Notes under the pieces: model-generated
What the model was told of the DNA's origin: nothing
Database searches by the model: none
The model's input: only the letters and a program-made list of their open reading frames with translations
Assembly (NCBI RefSeq): GCF_026151205.1
Contig: NC_087079.1
Location: 6,544,169-6,608,168, forward strand
Origin: Bolinopsis microptera
Lineage: Eukaryota > Ctenophora > Tentaculata > Lobata > Bolinopsidae
Reading direction: 5' to 3'
DNA length: 64,000 nucleotides
In this document: positions 1-12,100 of the stretch, piece by piece
Position numbering within the stretch: position 1 is the stretch's first letter
How the letters are laid out: each line of letters begins with the position of its first letter
Position numbers and translations under genes: made by a program

Positions 1-433
1 TGAAAAGCCTTAGAAACATATTAGAACCTGTTTTCTTGGACATTTTTCGGAAAAAATGGGTAAAATTGTCACTCCGTAACATTCTATAGTTTTGAAATAT
101 GCCCACTTGTATTGTTATATTTAATCTGTAACCTAGGTTTTTCATTTGCTTCACATCTCTGTAGGATTAAAACGTTGTGACTATGAAACAGGTGCAGATG
201 CAGTATATAGTAGCTCAGTTGGTTCGAAATTAAGGTTTGGCATCTATTTCTGTTAAGTTTTTGTTATCTCGGCAGTTGGTCCTATTATTAGCCATTCGGG
301 ATATTGCGTTCTTCAACTAAAAATGATTAAGAAATCAGATTATCATCATTTAATCATGTTATCTTATTGAAACATCTCAATACCTCTAACATGTAACTTC
401 CTATTTAACTAGCTATTTCTTATTAGCTTAACT

Positions 434-3400
434 ATGAGTGGCGGTGTCTATGGAGGAGATGAGGTGGGAGCAGTTTGTTTTGACATAGGTTCTCACACAG
501 TACGAGCTGGGTTCGCTGGTGAAGACGCTCCCAAAGTTAGTTTTATTATTCTGAAAATGATTTATTTATCTATTTTTTATTCGTTTTTACGTTTTCCAGG
601 AAACTTATCTATTGATCACAAGTAAATAACCTAAGTTTCCGCTGACCGATCAAATATTTTAATATCAGTATTAGAGTATTGGTATCGAGGAGAACAGTTG
701 ATCAAATTACTGTGTTTCGCCAGGCTAACATCCCCACACATATGCTGACTGGAGACGAGAGCACAAAGTATCACATAGGCACTAACGCTCTCAGCTTCCC
801 TCGAGATAAATCTGAAGTTGTCATGCCTCTCAAAGATGGGATGAGTAAGTTTTCAGTATTGAAACTCACATTTATCTTAAAATTAAGTTCATGGAATCTA
901 ACTAGGAATATAAGTAACAACAATCATTTCCACGTGATGGTGACCTCGATTCAGGACTTAACTTCTATAATCTAAACCACAATGACAACAACAATTGCAC
1001 AACATGTTACCTCGTGATAACATGTTGCTTTATTCAGTTGACAACTGGGAGCAATGTGAGGCTATGTTAGACTACGTGTACACAAAGTGTCTCAGTGTAG
1101 ACAGTGCTGAGCATCCGGTCATGATGAGCGAAGTTGCAGTGAGTTATAATTCGTAACTAGTGACTAGTAGTGTAGTTCGTAACTAGTGGCTAGTTCGTAA
1201 CTAGTGACTAGTAGTATAGTTCGTAACTAGTGGCTAGTTCGTAACTAGTGACTAGTAGTATAGTTCGTAACTAGTGGCTAGTTCGTAACTAGTGACTAGT
1301 AGTATAGTTCGTAACTAGTGGCTAGTTCGTAACTAGTGACTAGTAGTATAATTCGTTAAGAATATAATATATTCTTAAATTATTAATTGATTGCTAAATT
1401 ATTTGATTGTTGATATAATAATTAATGCGTGATTTAATTGTTAACAAAAGAACAAAGTGTTCTGATTGTTAGATTGTTAGAATGTAAGGAAAAAGGTTTT
1501 AATCCTAAGGGGCTTGTGTATCGTTTGCCAACAGAACAAGCAATAGATCCTTGCTTCTCATTCTCAATTCTTTCCAGTGGAACAGACCTGCGATCCGACA
1601 CAAAACATGCGAGATGATGTTTGAGAAGTACAACGTGCCGGCGTTCTACCTCTGTAAGAACGCAGTGTTAGCGGCGTTTGCGAGCGGGCGCTCCACAGCC
1701 CTGGTCCTAGATACTGGTTCCGTGCAGACTACTGCTATCCCTGTACACGACGGTTATGTTCTTCAACATGGTCAGTGCTTTTAGGGATACTTTTGCTTTC
1801 AGTCTCGTCCGGCCTTTCTTTTCCTAATAATAATTAATTAGTAATAATTAATAATTTACATATTGTGTAATTATGTCTTACAAGATGTCTTGTCCTAGAA
1901 AGCTTAGTTATATCTCAAGCTCTTTGCTCGTTCTTGATGAGGCTGGAAGATGTTATTGTCAGCCAGATTGATTCGTAGTCCCTCCAACCTCATCAAAGCT
2001 AATGTTGGTCAAGGAGCTTGAGATATATACTACATAGAATAGCTCAACACTCACCAGAGCAAATCAATATACCTTTTTGTTTAAACAATAGTCACTAACT
2101 TTTATAAATCGTTATGTATTGAATGTAGCTTAATGAGGGTTGTGGAATTTATGAGATATAAATTATCAGGTCAGTGTTACACTAAAACGTCCTTCTATTC
2201 TTCGTTCGCGTTATAGACTATGTGAATTAGTGGACTCTATTACAATTCAATATGCTAAATTTAGAATTGCATTTTACTCATTATTCTGCACAAATCATAA
2301 TATTTCGAATAGTAAAAAAGAATACAGAACTTGGCCAGCCAAGATTTAGAAGTAATACGTTTTATCAGTGGTAGCAGTATTATTAATGTCACGTTCTGGC
2401 GTCTCATCAACAAACCCCATCACGTGATACGCTGGCCCTGAAATTCAATAAGCGTGTTCCTAGTACCACACCTCTGTTTTGTTCAAGCAAGCAGAATACT
2501 AATATATAACTTGGAAATGGTGGCGAACTCATGTGACAACAAACTGATAAGGAGGCGGTGGGGGATCACGTGTGGATCATGTTACAGATAATGTGGAACA
2601 CAAGCAACAATATTTCATAATGTTGTTTTGTCCAGTTTTTAGGTTTGTAGTATAGAAGTCTGCTTGCATGTTTTGGTGGTTGGTGCTTTTTTTTTCACAG
2701 TATACAATATTAATTGCCTTTCGTTAATTAGGAACTCCTGGCTGTTCACGGTTTAAAATATCCTTCTTCGGTACTTAAAGTCAATCCTTTGAACATAATG
2801 TTAATTTGCAGTTTGCTGAGTACACATATGTTAATATTGCAATGATACATGTTATATGTGTTTGTTACCATCAATCTATTTCACATATGTTTGCGGTTTG
2901 TAAAAACAAAACAATATTATCAGTCACTAAGATCAGTCTGCTTCGTTATAATGTTCGTTTTACCACTCATTGACATGACTCTGAATTAAACCCTCAACAG
3001 GATCAGATGTCATGAAGGCTATCCCACTAATACTACTATTATCTCTCACCCAGTCTATACGTTCCAATTCACGCTTCAAACGGAAACACAGTTACACAGA
3101 TCTTAGGGAACGGGGTAAAGAAACTACTGAACTTCCTGCTTATATAGTTGGTGATAAGACTTTGGAAAAAGGTCCTGAACTGGTTGATGATAAGGCGTCT
3201 GCTGTAATAGTTCCCGCTGTTCTACCAGATAAGGCACCAGATAACAATGATAAGGCATCTGATACAGTAATTCCTGGTGAGGTGCCTGATGATGATGATG
3301 ATAAGTCACCAGATGATGGTGATGATAAGTCACCAGATGATGGTGATGATAAGTCACCAGATGATGGTGATGATAAGTCACCAGATGATGGTGATGATAA

Positions 3401-6400
3401 AGCACCTGATGATAATCCTTCTGTTGAACCAAGTGGACCACCCCCCATAACGATGCACGGCTGGTTTAACGTGTCAGCTCTAGAAGATGTACCCTGCAAC
3501 CTGGACACAACCCCTCTACAGATAAAAACAGACGGTCAACTGACCGGGGAAAAAGAGATAAACTTAGAAGTAGCGTTTTTTGGAGGAAGTAAGAAGGCCC
3601 TGACCATAAACCTGGAAACCAGTCCTAAGATTCAGATAAGTGGCTGCACTGAAACTCCTATCCCACTGACTAACATTTCACATTTAGTTGGGGCGGAAGC
3701 GGTTGTTTGGACGGTATCTAAAAGTGAGACCAGCTTGACTGTTATCAGTAACAGTGTTGAGTCTCTGAAATACGAATTCGGCACTTCAACTGCCAACTGT
3801 TCAACTCACTGGAAGGGGAACACCACACATGTCACCTTCACTACATCAGACACCGCCTCTCACGAGCGCAGACTAAAGCCCCAGAACTGCACCTCCATTC
3901 CCGGTGACTGGCACACCCACTTCCGTTCTGATAAAAGCTTCCCAGTGAGCTCTGGAACTGTTGTGGGAGTGACATGTGTCCACGGAGACTGGAACATTGG
4001 GGATTCCTCCATCGTTTGTAATACTAACCTCTACTCAGACTTTGAGTACAACAAGGCCCCCTGGTGTTTGGAGATGGACACTTTTGGATCTGAAGTTATA
4101 GAAGGTTCCAGAACTACCCTAACTTGTAAACTTAAAAACGTGCCTAGAGAGGGGAACTACCGGGTTAGTTGGAAAGTTAACAAGACCAAGACTACAGACG
4201 GAGTGGAGACGGGGGATGTAGTGGACGGTCAGATGCACTCTACTATTGACGTGAAGATGAGTTCAGCAGGGTTGGGGTATTGGTGTTACGTTGAGGGGTA
4301 TGAAGATTGGGGGAGAGAGGTCGTACTGAATACCTTCACCATGAAGGATGATAGCAAGGATTCTAGAGTTGGTGATACTGCGGTGCTAGGATGTTTTGTA
4401 GAGGAGATTACTGTTCATCCTAACTCTCCGAAAGTAGTGTGGAAAATGGGCGACAACGTGCTCACAACAGGTTCGGATTACAAGATAACAACCCAAATGG
4501 AGCCCAAAAATTCCCAACTGCAATCGTTTCTGCAAGTCAAGAACCCGTCAGGAGATTACAATTTCTCTTGTGAAGTAACCTCAGGCCTGTATCCTACCTC
4601 TCCTACCGCAACAAAAGTAGTCTTATTAGACACATACAAAATGTCTACTGAGTGCGTTATAAGAAACAAAGATCAAAGTGTGGTGGCGTGCCAAGTTGAG
4701 GACATAGCAGAAGAGATGAAGATAAGATGGTACAAGGAGGAGTCCGAGCTGACAGGTGCGCTACAGTCGTTTGAGCAGGGAGTACAGCGCAGCGTGCTGT
4801 TTCTTAAACCGGGAATATGGGATCACGATATTTATACATGCCGAGTGGACTCGATCAAGAGACCTGAGTCTGCGTCCAGCAACCAGTTTGTTAATCTGGC
4901 AACCATAGAACCTGAAAATGGGGGGACCTCACTGCTGGCATCTCCCGTTATTTGGTGCCTTGTAGCTGGTTCTGTTGTGCTGTGCGTGGGAGTTGGGATG
5001 CTGTCTGTTTACCTTTTTAAAGTACGCAAAAGAATGGAAACGCTGATGTTCCGGCTGAGTACGCGCGAGAAAATTGATTCAATTTCTGAGAGACCCGGAA
5101 CTATTCTGAGAAACAGGACTGTTAAAAGAGATGCTGAGTCCCTGAGACAGACTCTAGATAGGAGACCCCCTAATGTTCAGAGAATGTCTGAGATTGCTGA
5201 TAGAGGGTCGGATGATGTTTTTGATTGATTTTAAGTAGTTTTTGTATTTTATTTTGATTTCTGGTCGTTTAGGTGTATATAGCAAGTTTTAAATTGTGCT
5301 TTCGTTTTGTAGCGAAATGGCGTTCAGTCAATTTATTGTACAAATTTGTATTCCTCAACTTTATCAGATTTATGTCTTCGTTTGGTAGTGTCAGGCCATT
5401 TTTTGCGTTTGAGGAATATTTAAATAAATTGAGATATTGTTTTATTTTGATAAGACATGAATACAAATGTTGATACGATTTGGATGATAAGGTAATCGCT
5501 TAGTAATAGGATTGTAAACATCATAGTCACATTTATATTTACTTTTGCTCCTCTGCAATAGATTGATGTGACAGAAATGTGATACGACGATGTAATTTTG
5601 CGTTGTTCCCTTTTTATTGATTTCAGCTTTTTCAACGTGCGCTTTTCATTTGTTGTTTATCTATGGAGTAAGTTCAAATGTACGCTGATAATTTGGTTCT
5701 CATCGTCGTACCCTATTGTAATTACTAATTTTGTTTTACCTCCAAATTGTTTTCAGGAATCGTCAAATCACCACTCGCTGGAAACTTCTTGGCAGCGCAG
5801 ATGAGGTTTGTGATATTGTAACTTAATCATGGTGTTTTTGGAATTGGTGCTCAACTTATCTTTTAAATCAAGTTTTACAAAAATTCCGTTTAATCTAAGA
5901 TTATTAGATTGACTAGATCAATATCAAAAGATTCCTTTTATTAAGGCAAATTAATGGTGCTATGCTCACAGCTTAATGTGCATATGTGGTTCATTCCATC
6001 GCTAGTTAAGTTAGACATTAGCTTTTAGAAAATTGTGCTAAATTTTGAGTTGGACATCACGTACAATTTTGAGAACATCCACTGGAACTTGAGAAATCGT
6101 CTACTGTGTTTGTAACGCGCATGGGTTGGATTATTAGGAAGTTCACGTTTTGATCACTAACCACACCGCGCGATACTTAATGCGCGCATTTGGAACTGAT
6201 TTTAGTTTGCTTTGTTGGCGCCTATTTCAACAAGTTGTGTCAATAACGATTTACCACACAAAATTGCCATTAAGCGAACGTTAAAACAATCACATATTTT
6301 ACTCAGAGAGCACCTGAAGGAGCAGGAAATTGAGGTAGTACCGACATACAAAATAGCATCCAAGGAAGCGGTGAAAGACGGTGATCCACCCGTGTGGACC

Positions 6401-7956
6401 GCTAAGAAAAACATACCTGCAGTATCTTCATCATATCACAACTACATGGTGGATAACGTTATAGAAGACTTGATGCAACATGTCCTTCAGGTCACGACAG
6501 ACCAGCATCCGACGATGATGTAAGTTCGACCATTGTATAGTTGATTTAAAAACTTATTTTCTATTGCTGTTGTATTAGCCTTGTTCAGTTTAAGAGCAGT
6601 CCGAAAATAATATCTGTTACACTCCTTCTTCAGCTCAACATGATACCAGCGACGAACTTTGAGTTTCCTAACGGGTACAGTGCTATGTTCGGAGCTGAGC
6701 GGTTCAAGATTCCAGAGCCTCTGTTCGATCCTATCGGAACCAATCTTCGGATTTTGGGAGGTAAGGGAATATTTGCAAATTACGTAAATTTTGGGTCGTT
6801 TCTCTGTGACATCTCATTTTTGCACACACTGAATTGTAGGTTTATAACCTACCAAGTATCACCCGTTAAACACTGCACCAATATTTGATAACTGATCAGC
6901 GATAATTAATTCATTGAAGTGTCTGATTTGAATTATTATGAGGTTTCAGAAGTTATTTCACTATTATAAAGCAATGAAAGGCATTAGTTTGGTCAAATCA
7001 AACGGAACATATGCTATCAGACTTTCAACTGACTATGGCAGGGTTAAAACAGTTTTAACGCTAGCAACGATCCCCTTTTACATAGTTCCACTCAATAAAT
7101 GTAATAGATTTGTAGTGTTGTAATTAGTTTAAAACCTCTGAATTTGTGATCAGGTGACATGTTAGCGATGCAGCATGTCGTATCTAGCAGTATCAGTATG
7201 TGTGATGTAGATGTGCGACCCAGTTTGTGGAGTAATATCATACTTGCTGGAGGCACCACTCTTATGAGCGTGAGTTACAGATTTGTTATTATTTTATTAT
7301 TTTATTATTTTATTATTTTATTATTTTATTATTTTATTATTTTATTATTTTATTATTTTATTATTTTATTATTTTATTATTTTATTATTTTATTATTTTA
7401 TTATTTTATCATTTTATTATTTTATTATTTTATTATTTTATTATTTTATTATTTTATTATTTTATTATTTTATTATTTTATTATTTTATTATTTTATTAT
7501 TTTATTATTTTATTATTTTACGAATATTAGACGTGTATTTCCCTTATTTGCTTCCCAGAATCTATATTTGCAGAGTTAAACAAATAAAATGTTTCATTAT
7601 TGTTCATTTCCAGGGTTTCAGCGAGAGGTTAACGACGGAGTGTGCGGCTAAAACTACCTCCAGCATGAAAGTGAAGGTGGTAACGGGAGGGAACACATCT
7701 GATAGAATATTCTCTGCTTGGGTCGGTGCTTCTATTCTTGCTTCTCTTGGAAACTTCCAGGTTAGTGAGGGAAATTCACCTTTCTGTGAAAATATATTCG
7801 GTTCAATCAAATATTGATATCGTTTCAGATTGTTGTTTATCTACCCTGTTACTTCCCAATTATTTATTAATTGTACTATTTTTCTAGGAACTGTGGATAA
7901 GTAAACAAGAGTACGAAGAAGAGGGTAAACTAGTCGTGGACAGAAAGTGTCCATGA
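434..7956 (+). CDS. actl6: Actin-related protein ACTL6/BAF53 type, ten exons
   Basis: Actin-fold nuclear protein; in other animals a subunit of BAF (SWI/SNF), INO80 and TIP60/NuA4 chromatin complexes. Exons: 434-535, 724-844, 1038-1138, 1578-1770, 5757-5805, 6307-6519, 6634-6760, 7154-7269, 7614-7760, 7888-7956, with GT donors and AG acceptors. The start [13 protein letters not shown] is almost identical to vertebrate ACTL6[47 protein letters not shown] and the end [11 protein letters not shown]...RKCP also match family landmarks. About 411 residues (family about 429). All junction phases agree except exon 6 to 7, where the strong donor GTAAGT at 6520 leaves phase 2 but the acceptor at 6633 needs phase 0. 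A small indel, or use of the weak in-phase donor at 6491, would explain it. Intron 4 (about 4 kb) hosts another gene. Confidence 0.93.
1149..1352. repeat. 44-bp minisatellite in actl6 intron 3
   Basis: About four and a half near-perfect tandem copies of a 44-bp unit. Each unit is a compound of two related halves built on GTTCGTAACTAGTG(G/A)CTAG, so it arose by duplication of a shorter unit. Lies just after the exon 3 donor. Confidence 0.9.
1909..2028. repeat. Short foldback repeat in actl6 intron 4
   Basis: Imperfect arms of about 40 bases (1909-1947 and 1983-2028). TATATCTCAAGCTC pairs with GAGCTTGAGATATA, and GATGAGGCTGGA with TCCAACCTCATC, leaving a loop of about 35 bases. A small MITE-like relic; no target duplication identified. 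Confidence 0.7.
3012..5228 (+). CDS. Type I membrane protein with Ig-like and CCP-like domains, intronless
   Basis: 738 residues in one exon, on the same strand as and inside intron 4 of actl6. Signal peptide at residues 1-18 ([14 protein letters not shown]). An acidic low-complexity stretch (about 30-140) carries repeats of [12 protein letters not shown]/sushi-like Cys pattern follows at about 293-353 (NCTS...VTCVHGDW...IVC...PWC). Then come two or three Ig-like modules with paired Cys (TLTCKL/YWCYVE, LGCFVE/FSCEVT, VACQVE/YTCRVD) and several N-glycosylation sequons. A transmembrane helix at about 648-670 ([19 protein letters not shown]) is followed by a basic cytoplasmic tail of about 68 residues without an obvious ITAM/ITIM. 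Likely a cell-surface adhesion or recognition receptor; ligand unknown. An AG acceptor-like site (ACCCTCAACAG) just before the ATG may mark a 5' UTR intron. Confidence 0.85.
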   Translation: MKAIPLILLLSLTQSIRSNSRFKRKHSYTDLRERGKETTELPAYIVGDKTLEKGPELVDDKASAVIVPAVLPDKAPDNNDKASDTVIPGEVPDDDDDKSPDDGDDKSPDDGDDKSPDDGDDKSPDDGDDKAPDDNPSVEPSGPPPITMHGWFNVSALEDVPCNLDTTPLQIKTDGQLTGEKEINLEVAFFGGSKKALTINLETSPKIQISGCTETPIPLTNISHLVGAEAVVWTVSKSETSLTVISNSVESLKYEFGTSTANCSTHWKGNTTHVTFTTSDTASHERRLKPQNCTSIPGDWHTHFRSDKSFPVSSGTVVGVTCVHGDWNIGDSSIVCNTNLYSDFEYNKAPWCLEMDTFGSEVIEGSRTTLTCKLKNVPREGNYRVSWKVNKTKTTDGVETGDVVDGQMHSTIDVKMSSAGLGYWCYVEGYEDWGREVVLNTFTMKDDSKDSRVGDTAVLGCFVEEITVHPNSPKVVWKMGDNVLTTGSDYKITTQMEPKNSQLQSFLQVKNPSGDYNFSCEVTSGLYPTSPTATKVVLLDTYKMSTECVIRNKDQSVVACQVEDIAEEMKIRWYKEESELTGALQSFEQGVQRSVLFLKPGIWDHDIYTCRVDSIKRPESASSNQFVNLATIEPENGGTSLLASPVIWCLVAGSVVLCVGVGMLSVYLFKVRKRMETLMFRLSTREKIDSISERPGTILRNRTVKRDAESLRQTLDRRPPNVQRMSEIADRGSDDVFD
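3292..3400 (+). repeat. 24-bp coding minisatellite
   Basis: Four near-identical tandem copies of a 24-bp unit encoding DDKSPDDG inside the Ig/CCP membrane protein, flanked by degenerate copies. An in-frame, length-variable acidic stalk is expected. Confidence 0.85.
5423..5428 (+). terminator. Candidate poly(A) signal of the nested Ig/CCP gene
   Basis: AATAAA about 195 bases after the stop codon and still inside actl6 intron 4, so the nested gene could terminate before exon 5 of its host. Confidence 0.4.
7275..7520. repeat. (ATTATTTT)n microsatellite in actl6 intron 8
   Basis: About 30 uninterrupted 8-bp units with one T-to-C change near 7409. It lies between the donor at 7270 and the acceptor at 7613, so most of this intron is repeat. 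Confidence 0.95.
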
Positions 7957-7970
7957 AACACATATAGCTA

Positions 7971-7976
7971 AATAAA
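7971..7976 (+). terminator. Polyadenylation signal of the actl6 gene
   Basis: AATAAA lies 15 bases after the actl6 stop codon. It is the first canonical signal downstream; cleavage probably occurs within the next 30 bases. Confidence 0.6.
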
Positions 7977-8486
7977 CAATCTTCTAAAGTGACGTCATCA
8001 CTACCACGTGACGTCATCACTACCACGATACCAGTGACGTCATAACCTTATTATAAAGAAAGCACCATCCATGTCGGGCTGATTGTTGGGTACGATGAAG
8101 GACAAGATCATTAGCTTAATCACACATTTTAATTTAATGTTGACTCTTATTATTTGTTTTATCGTAAATAGGCGGATTTTCAGATAATCTTTAGCTTTCT
8201 TCCGAATTTAAGCATGTTTCCTATTGACTGTTATTGACTGTTTGGCGCTGTGTCATTGGTTATTCGAACATCCATTACTAACTGAATGATAGTACAACTT
8301 TTTATCAGATAATCTTTATCGGAAGTTTATTGGCGAGATTTTTCATAAGAACATGTCCCTACAGTTAAATTGGAAGAAAGTAATAAAGTAGTATTGATCA
8401 AATAATCGTAAGTGATACCCTGTTATGAATATGATTCGTCCGATGATAAAAGAGCATACACCTTTCTTAGCCTATATTGTAACCAT

Positions 8487-8888
8487 TATCGTTTCTAACT
8501 TATATTTCTCAAGATAGTTATTAATGGTTTGCCGACGATGTAATTATATTTTTTATTTAAATATATACTCAAATAACAAATTGATTGACACCTTGTTACT
8601 GCAAATAATTAAATAAATAAATATTGGTAGAAATACGTCACAAATAGTCCAACATTCAAACGAATCGTAAACCTTATCGTAAACCTTATCGTAAACCTTA
8701 TCGTTTCTAACTTATATTTCTCAAGATAGTTATTAATGGTTTGCCGACGATGTAATTATATTTTTTATTTAAATATATACTCAAATAACAAATTGATTGA
8801 CACCTTGTTACTGCAAATAATTAAATAAATAAATATTGGTAGAAATACGTCACAAATAGTCCAACATTCAAACGAATCGTAAACCTAC
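8487..8888. repeat. Tandem duplication, period about 212 bp
   Basis: Two nearly identical copies starting at GTTTCTAACTTATATTTC (8491 and 8703). They are joined by three short AACCTTATCGT repeats, which probably mediated the duplication. Non-coding, between actl6 and the minus-strand LEM/GIY-YIG gene. Confidence 0.9.
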
Positions 8889-9146
8889 TATACATTAAGT
8901 ATAAATAAACTGTACTAAAAACCCAGTAACAAACAAAATGTCATCACAAATATAAACCAAATAAACGAAAACACGGAATTCAAAATTTGGCCAAAAATGT
9001 ATCTAGGAGCATATCATATATAACAAATCTAGGTTGATTTTAATTGTGGGGAAAATGCACCCTTGAGTCTTGACCCTGTCATCAACAGCAAAAATCGAAG
9101 TTCCTGATCCATTATTATTTACTTACGTACCCCAATTCCTCGAACA

Positions 9147-12100
9147 TCAAGATTTTCCTTTGGCAACATCGCACTGTTTAATCTCCCTGTGCCCCTCGTT
9201 TATAAGAGTTAAATGAGCCTTGTAGAGTAACGACAGGCCTACTCCACGTCTCTTAGCTGCTGACCAGCTCTTGCTTACCCCGTAGAACTCTCCCCGCTTC
9301 TCGTTTGCCAGCTTCTTCAGTCCTGGGAGATGTAACTTTAATTAATCCTTCTACCCCCTATTCGCCCCTTTCTAGCCACAATCTAGCCTTGGAGGGCTAA
9401 CATTTGTGGAAACAGCTGCCTGGTTGCTCAGTAGTCATAATTTTTTAGTAAGTTATTTAATTTACTAGTTAAGTAACTATAGATGCAATTTCTCATCAGT
9501 ATATTAACTACTAATACTATTGCAGCTGCAGGCGAGCAGCTGCAATATTAGTTGCCCCTTGTTGCAGCCCCCTAATTTATCAAAAAGTAGGTCTCGTGGC
9601 GTGATACTGATACAAAAAATTAGGGGATATATGAAATAATTTATTTATAGACTATAGTACTATCTTAACTCTATCAGTATTGGTTACTACTATAAGGTAA
9701 CTATGGTTACTATGGACATGGTTACTATGGTTACTACCTATGCATCCTATCATAACACCCTCGCGTGTGAAGGCCTCCTCCGCTATAGTATTGTTGTACA
9801 CGTGAAGACTTACTACTCCTCTTCCACTCGTCCAAATAGATCGGATCTTCCGCAACTTCTCGCTGTCCTGTAGATTGAGCAAGAGTTAAATTCATTGAAT
9901 GCCCAAACTGTGATAAACGACCCGGGGCAGCACTATATACTCGAAAATTCTGTTTTAATATTAGCTGATAGTGGTTTAAATGTAACAAGAATTGCGCCCG
10001 TTGTTTCGTTTTGGCGGACGCTAGATTTCCATTTCACTATAACTATTAATATAAGCTCTAATCAGCTCACCTTATAATAATAATATTGAAACATCAGTAG
10101 ACTACGCGTGCCACATTCAAGTTGGGCTTATTACAAAATACTATACATTACTAGTATAGGGGGGGGGGGGGGGGGGGGTCCACGTTAAAAAAAGTTAAAA
10201 AAGTTAAACTAATTAATGTTAAATTTCAAAATTCAGGCTTAGAAAGTTTAACTTTTTTAACATGAATTCAAATTTGGGTTGAAATTGCAATGGAGTGAAT
10301 ATTCTAGACTAGTTTACTTTTAGGTCATGCGTTGGTATTTTTGTTCATTAGTCACTACATGTAGGAATATAGGAATGCCCATGACAAGAGTAAAACAGTC
10401 ATATAACATAGGTACAACCGATAAATAATTGATACATTTGATCATTACAATAATAAATTATAATTCATAGAAATATAAACAGCTGATTCATAAATAATTT
10501 TAAAAAAACAACAGATTCCATTCACAGTGTCAACACTGAAAATAGGGCTATGATAATCTATATCATTAAATCTAGTGATACTAATCGTAATGAATTAATA
10601 ACTGAATAAAATTCTAATGATGTTTCATAAAAGTTATCGCTTAAACAAAGAGTCACTGTGTCACGATATTATATTACAAAATTTAAAATAGTGTCTAATG
10701 ATATTTCATAAAAGTTATCGCTCAAACAATGAGTCAATTTGTCACGATATTATATTACAAAGTTAAAAAGAGTCACGTCTAATGATGTTTCAATGTAAAA
10801 GTTATCGCTCAAACAATTTGTCAATATATTATATTACAAAATTAAAAAACAGTGTCAATGAAGTAAAAATTTTACAGGTGTTACTGTAATAACGTAAATA
10901 AAAGAACTTGAGGTTCTAATTTGAAGTTACTTATATCATTTAACCTGAATATAAAAGTCTATCATTAAAATAATTTTCACTATAGTGCAGCAGAGTCCTT
11001 ATCGTCGTTCATATATTTTAGAACTTCACTTGTAATACGATTAACATCATACGGTTGAGGAATCTTCATTATATCACGACATACATCATTATTCAGTAAT
11101 GAAAATAGATGTTCCTCAATAATCTCTTCCTCGGACATTCCTGATGTCCCAAGACTAGGGAGGCTACCTCTTATGGCCAAACAACTGGCTAAAAAAAGCA
11201 CAAATCCTTCAGTACTGATCCTGAGATCGCTGAACTGTCACTTGAACGCAAGCAGCTGATGATTGCGAATATGCAGAACAAATTCCCGACCAACAGGAAG
11301 CATGTCAAGACCAACATCAACCAGCTGAGACGCCCGGAGATACTTTGGAGCCTCTAAGATACTCGCCAAAGGATATGTTAGACCAGCTCTAACCGTCCAC
11401 AACCCTGCTGGGAATATCGCAGGTACTAATGAGGAGAAAGCGAGGATTATTAAGGAGAGCGATCGTCATCATTTAAAATCGATTTATTTTAATTTACGTT
11501 CATGACCGCTTATACGCCCTGTTACAACATGCTTCTCAATTCCCACCAGCACAGAGGTCCCAAAATAGTTCACACACCGAGTTAGAGCGCTCCGTATCGA
11601 TTTCAAAGCCACGCAATGAGGAGGCATGGAGAGGTTATGTCTGGCCGGGGGCAATCACTTAACGTGTATAAACAGTGTAAACAGATTACTAAATCATCGC
11701 ATATCTCCAGTTGTGGTTGTTTGTTTTGTTCCGGGGTTTGACCTGAGTGTACTGTAGAGACGATTTTCTGTTCATTTCTCCAGTAACCAATAAGCGGTAA
11801 ACGGTAATAATTGGCATAAACCATCGTTATGTTTTCTTTCTATTTTTTGGCGGATAAATCAGAAACTAGGCATTTGCTTTTCAATTGTAGTGACTACTGT
11901 ATTAGTTTACGAGTTTTCTCACAGCAGGACTGTTTTCTTTCGTGCTTTTTCAATGTAATATCGGGTCAACTTCAAGGTTAACAGTATCTACCGTATTTTC
12001 TTTGTACATACAACTTGCCGTGTTAACATTAACAATATCTACCGTACTTTTGATGTGGTACCGTGTAAAAAGTACCTACAGCATGGCAAAACATCCATCG

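Noticed and set aside
3124-3508. Minus-strand His-rich and Ser-rich frames opposite the acidic repeat.
   Set aside because: Antisense of the repetitive stalk of the Ig/CCP gene; composition explained by the 24-bp repeat.
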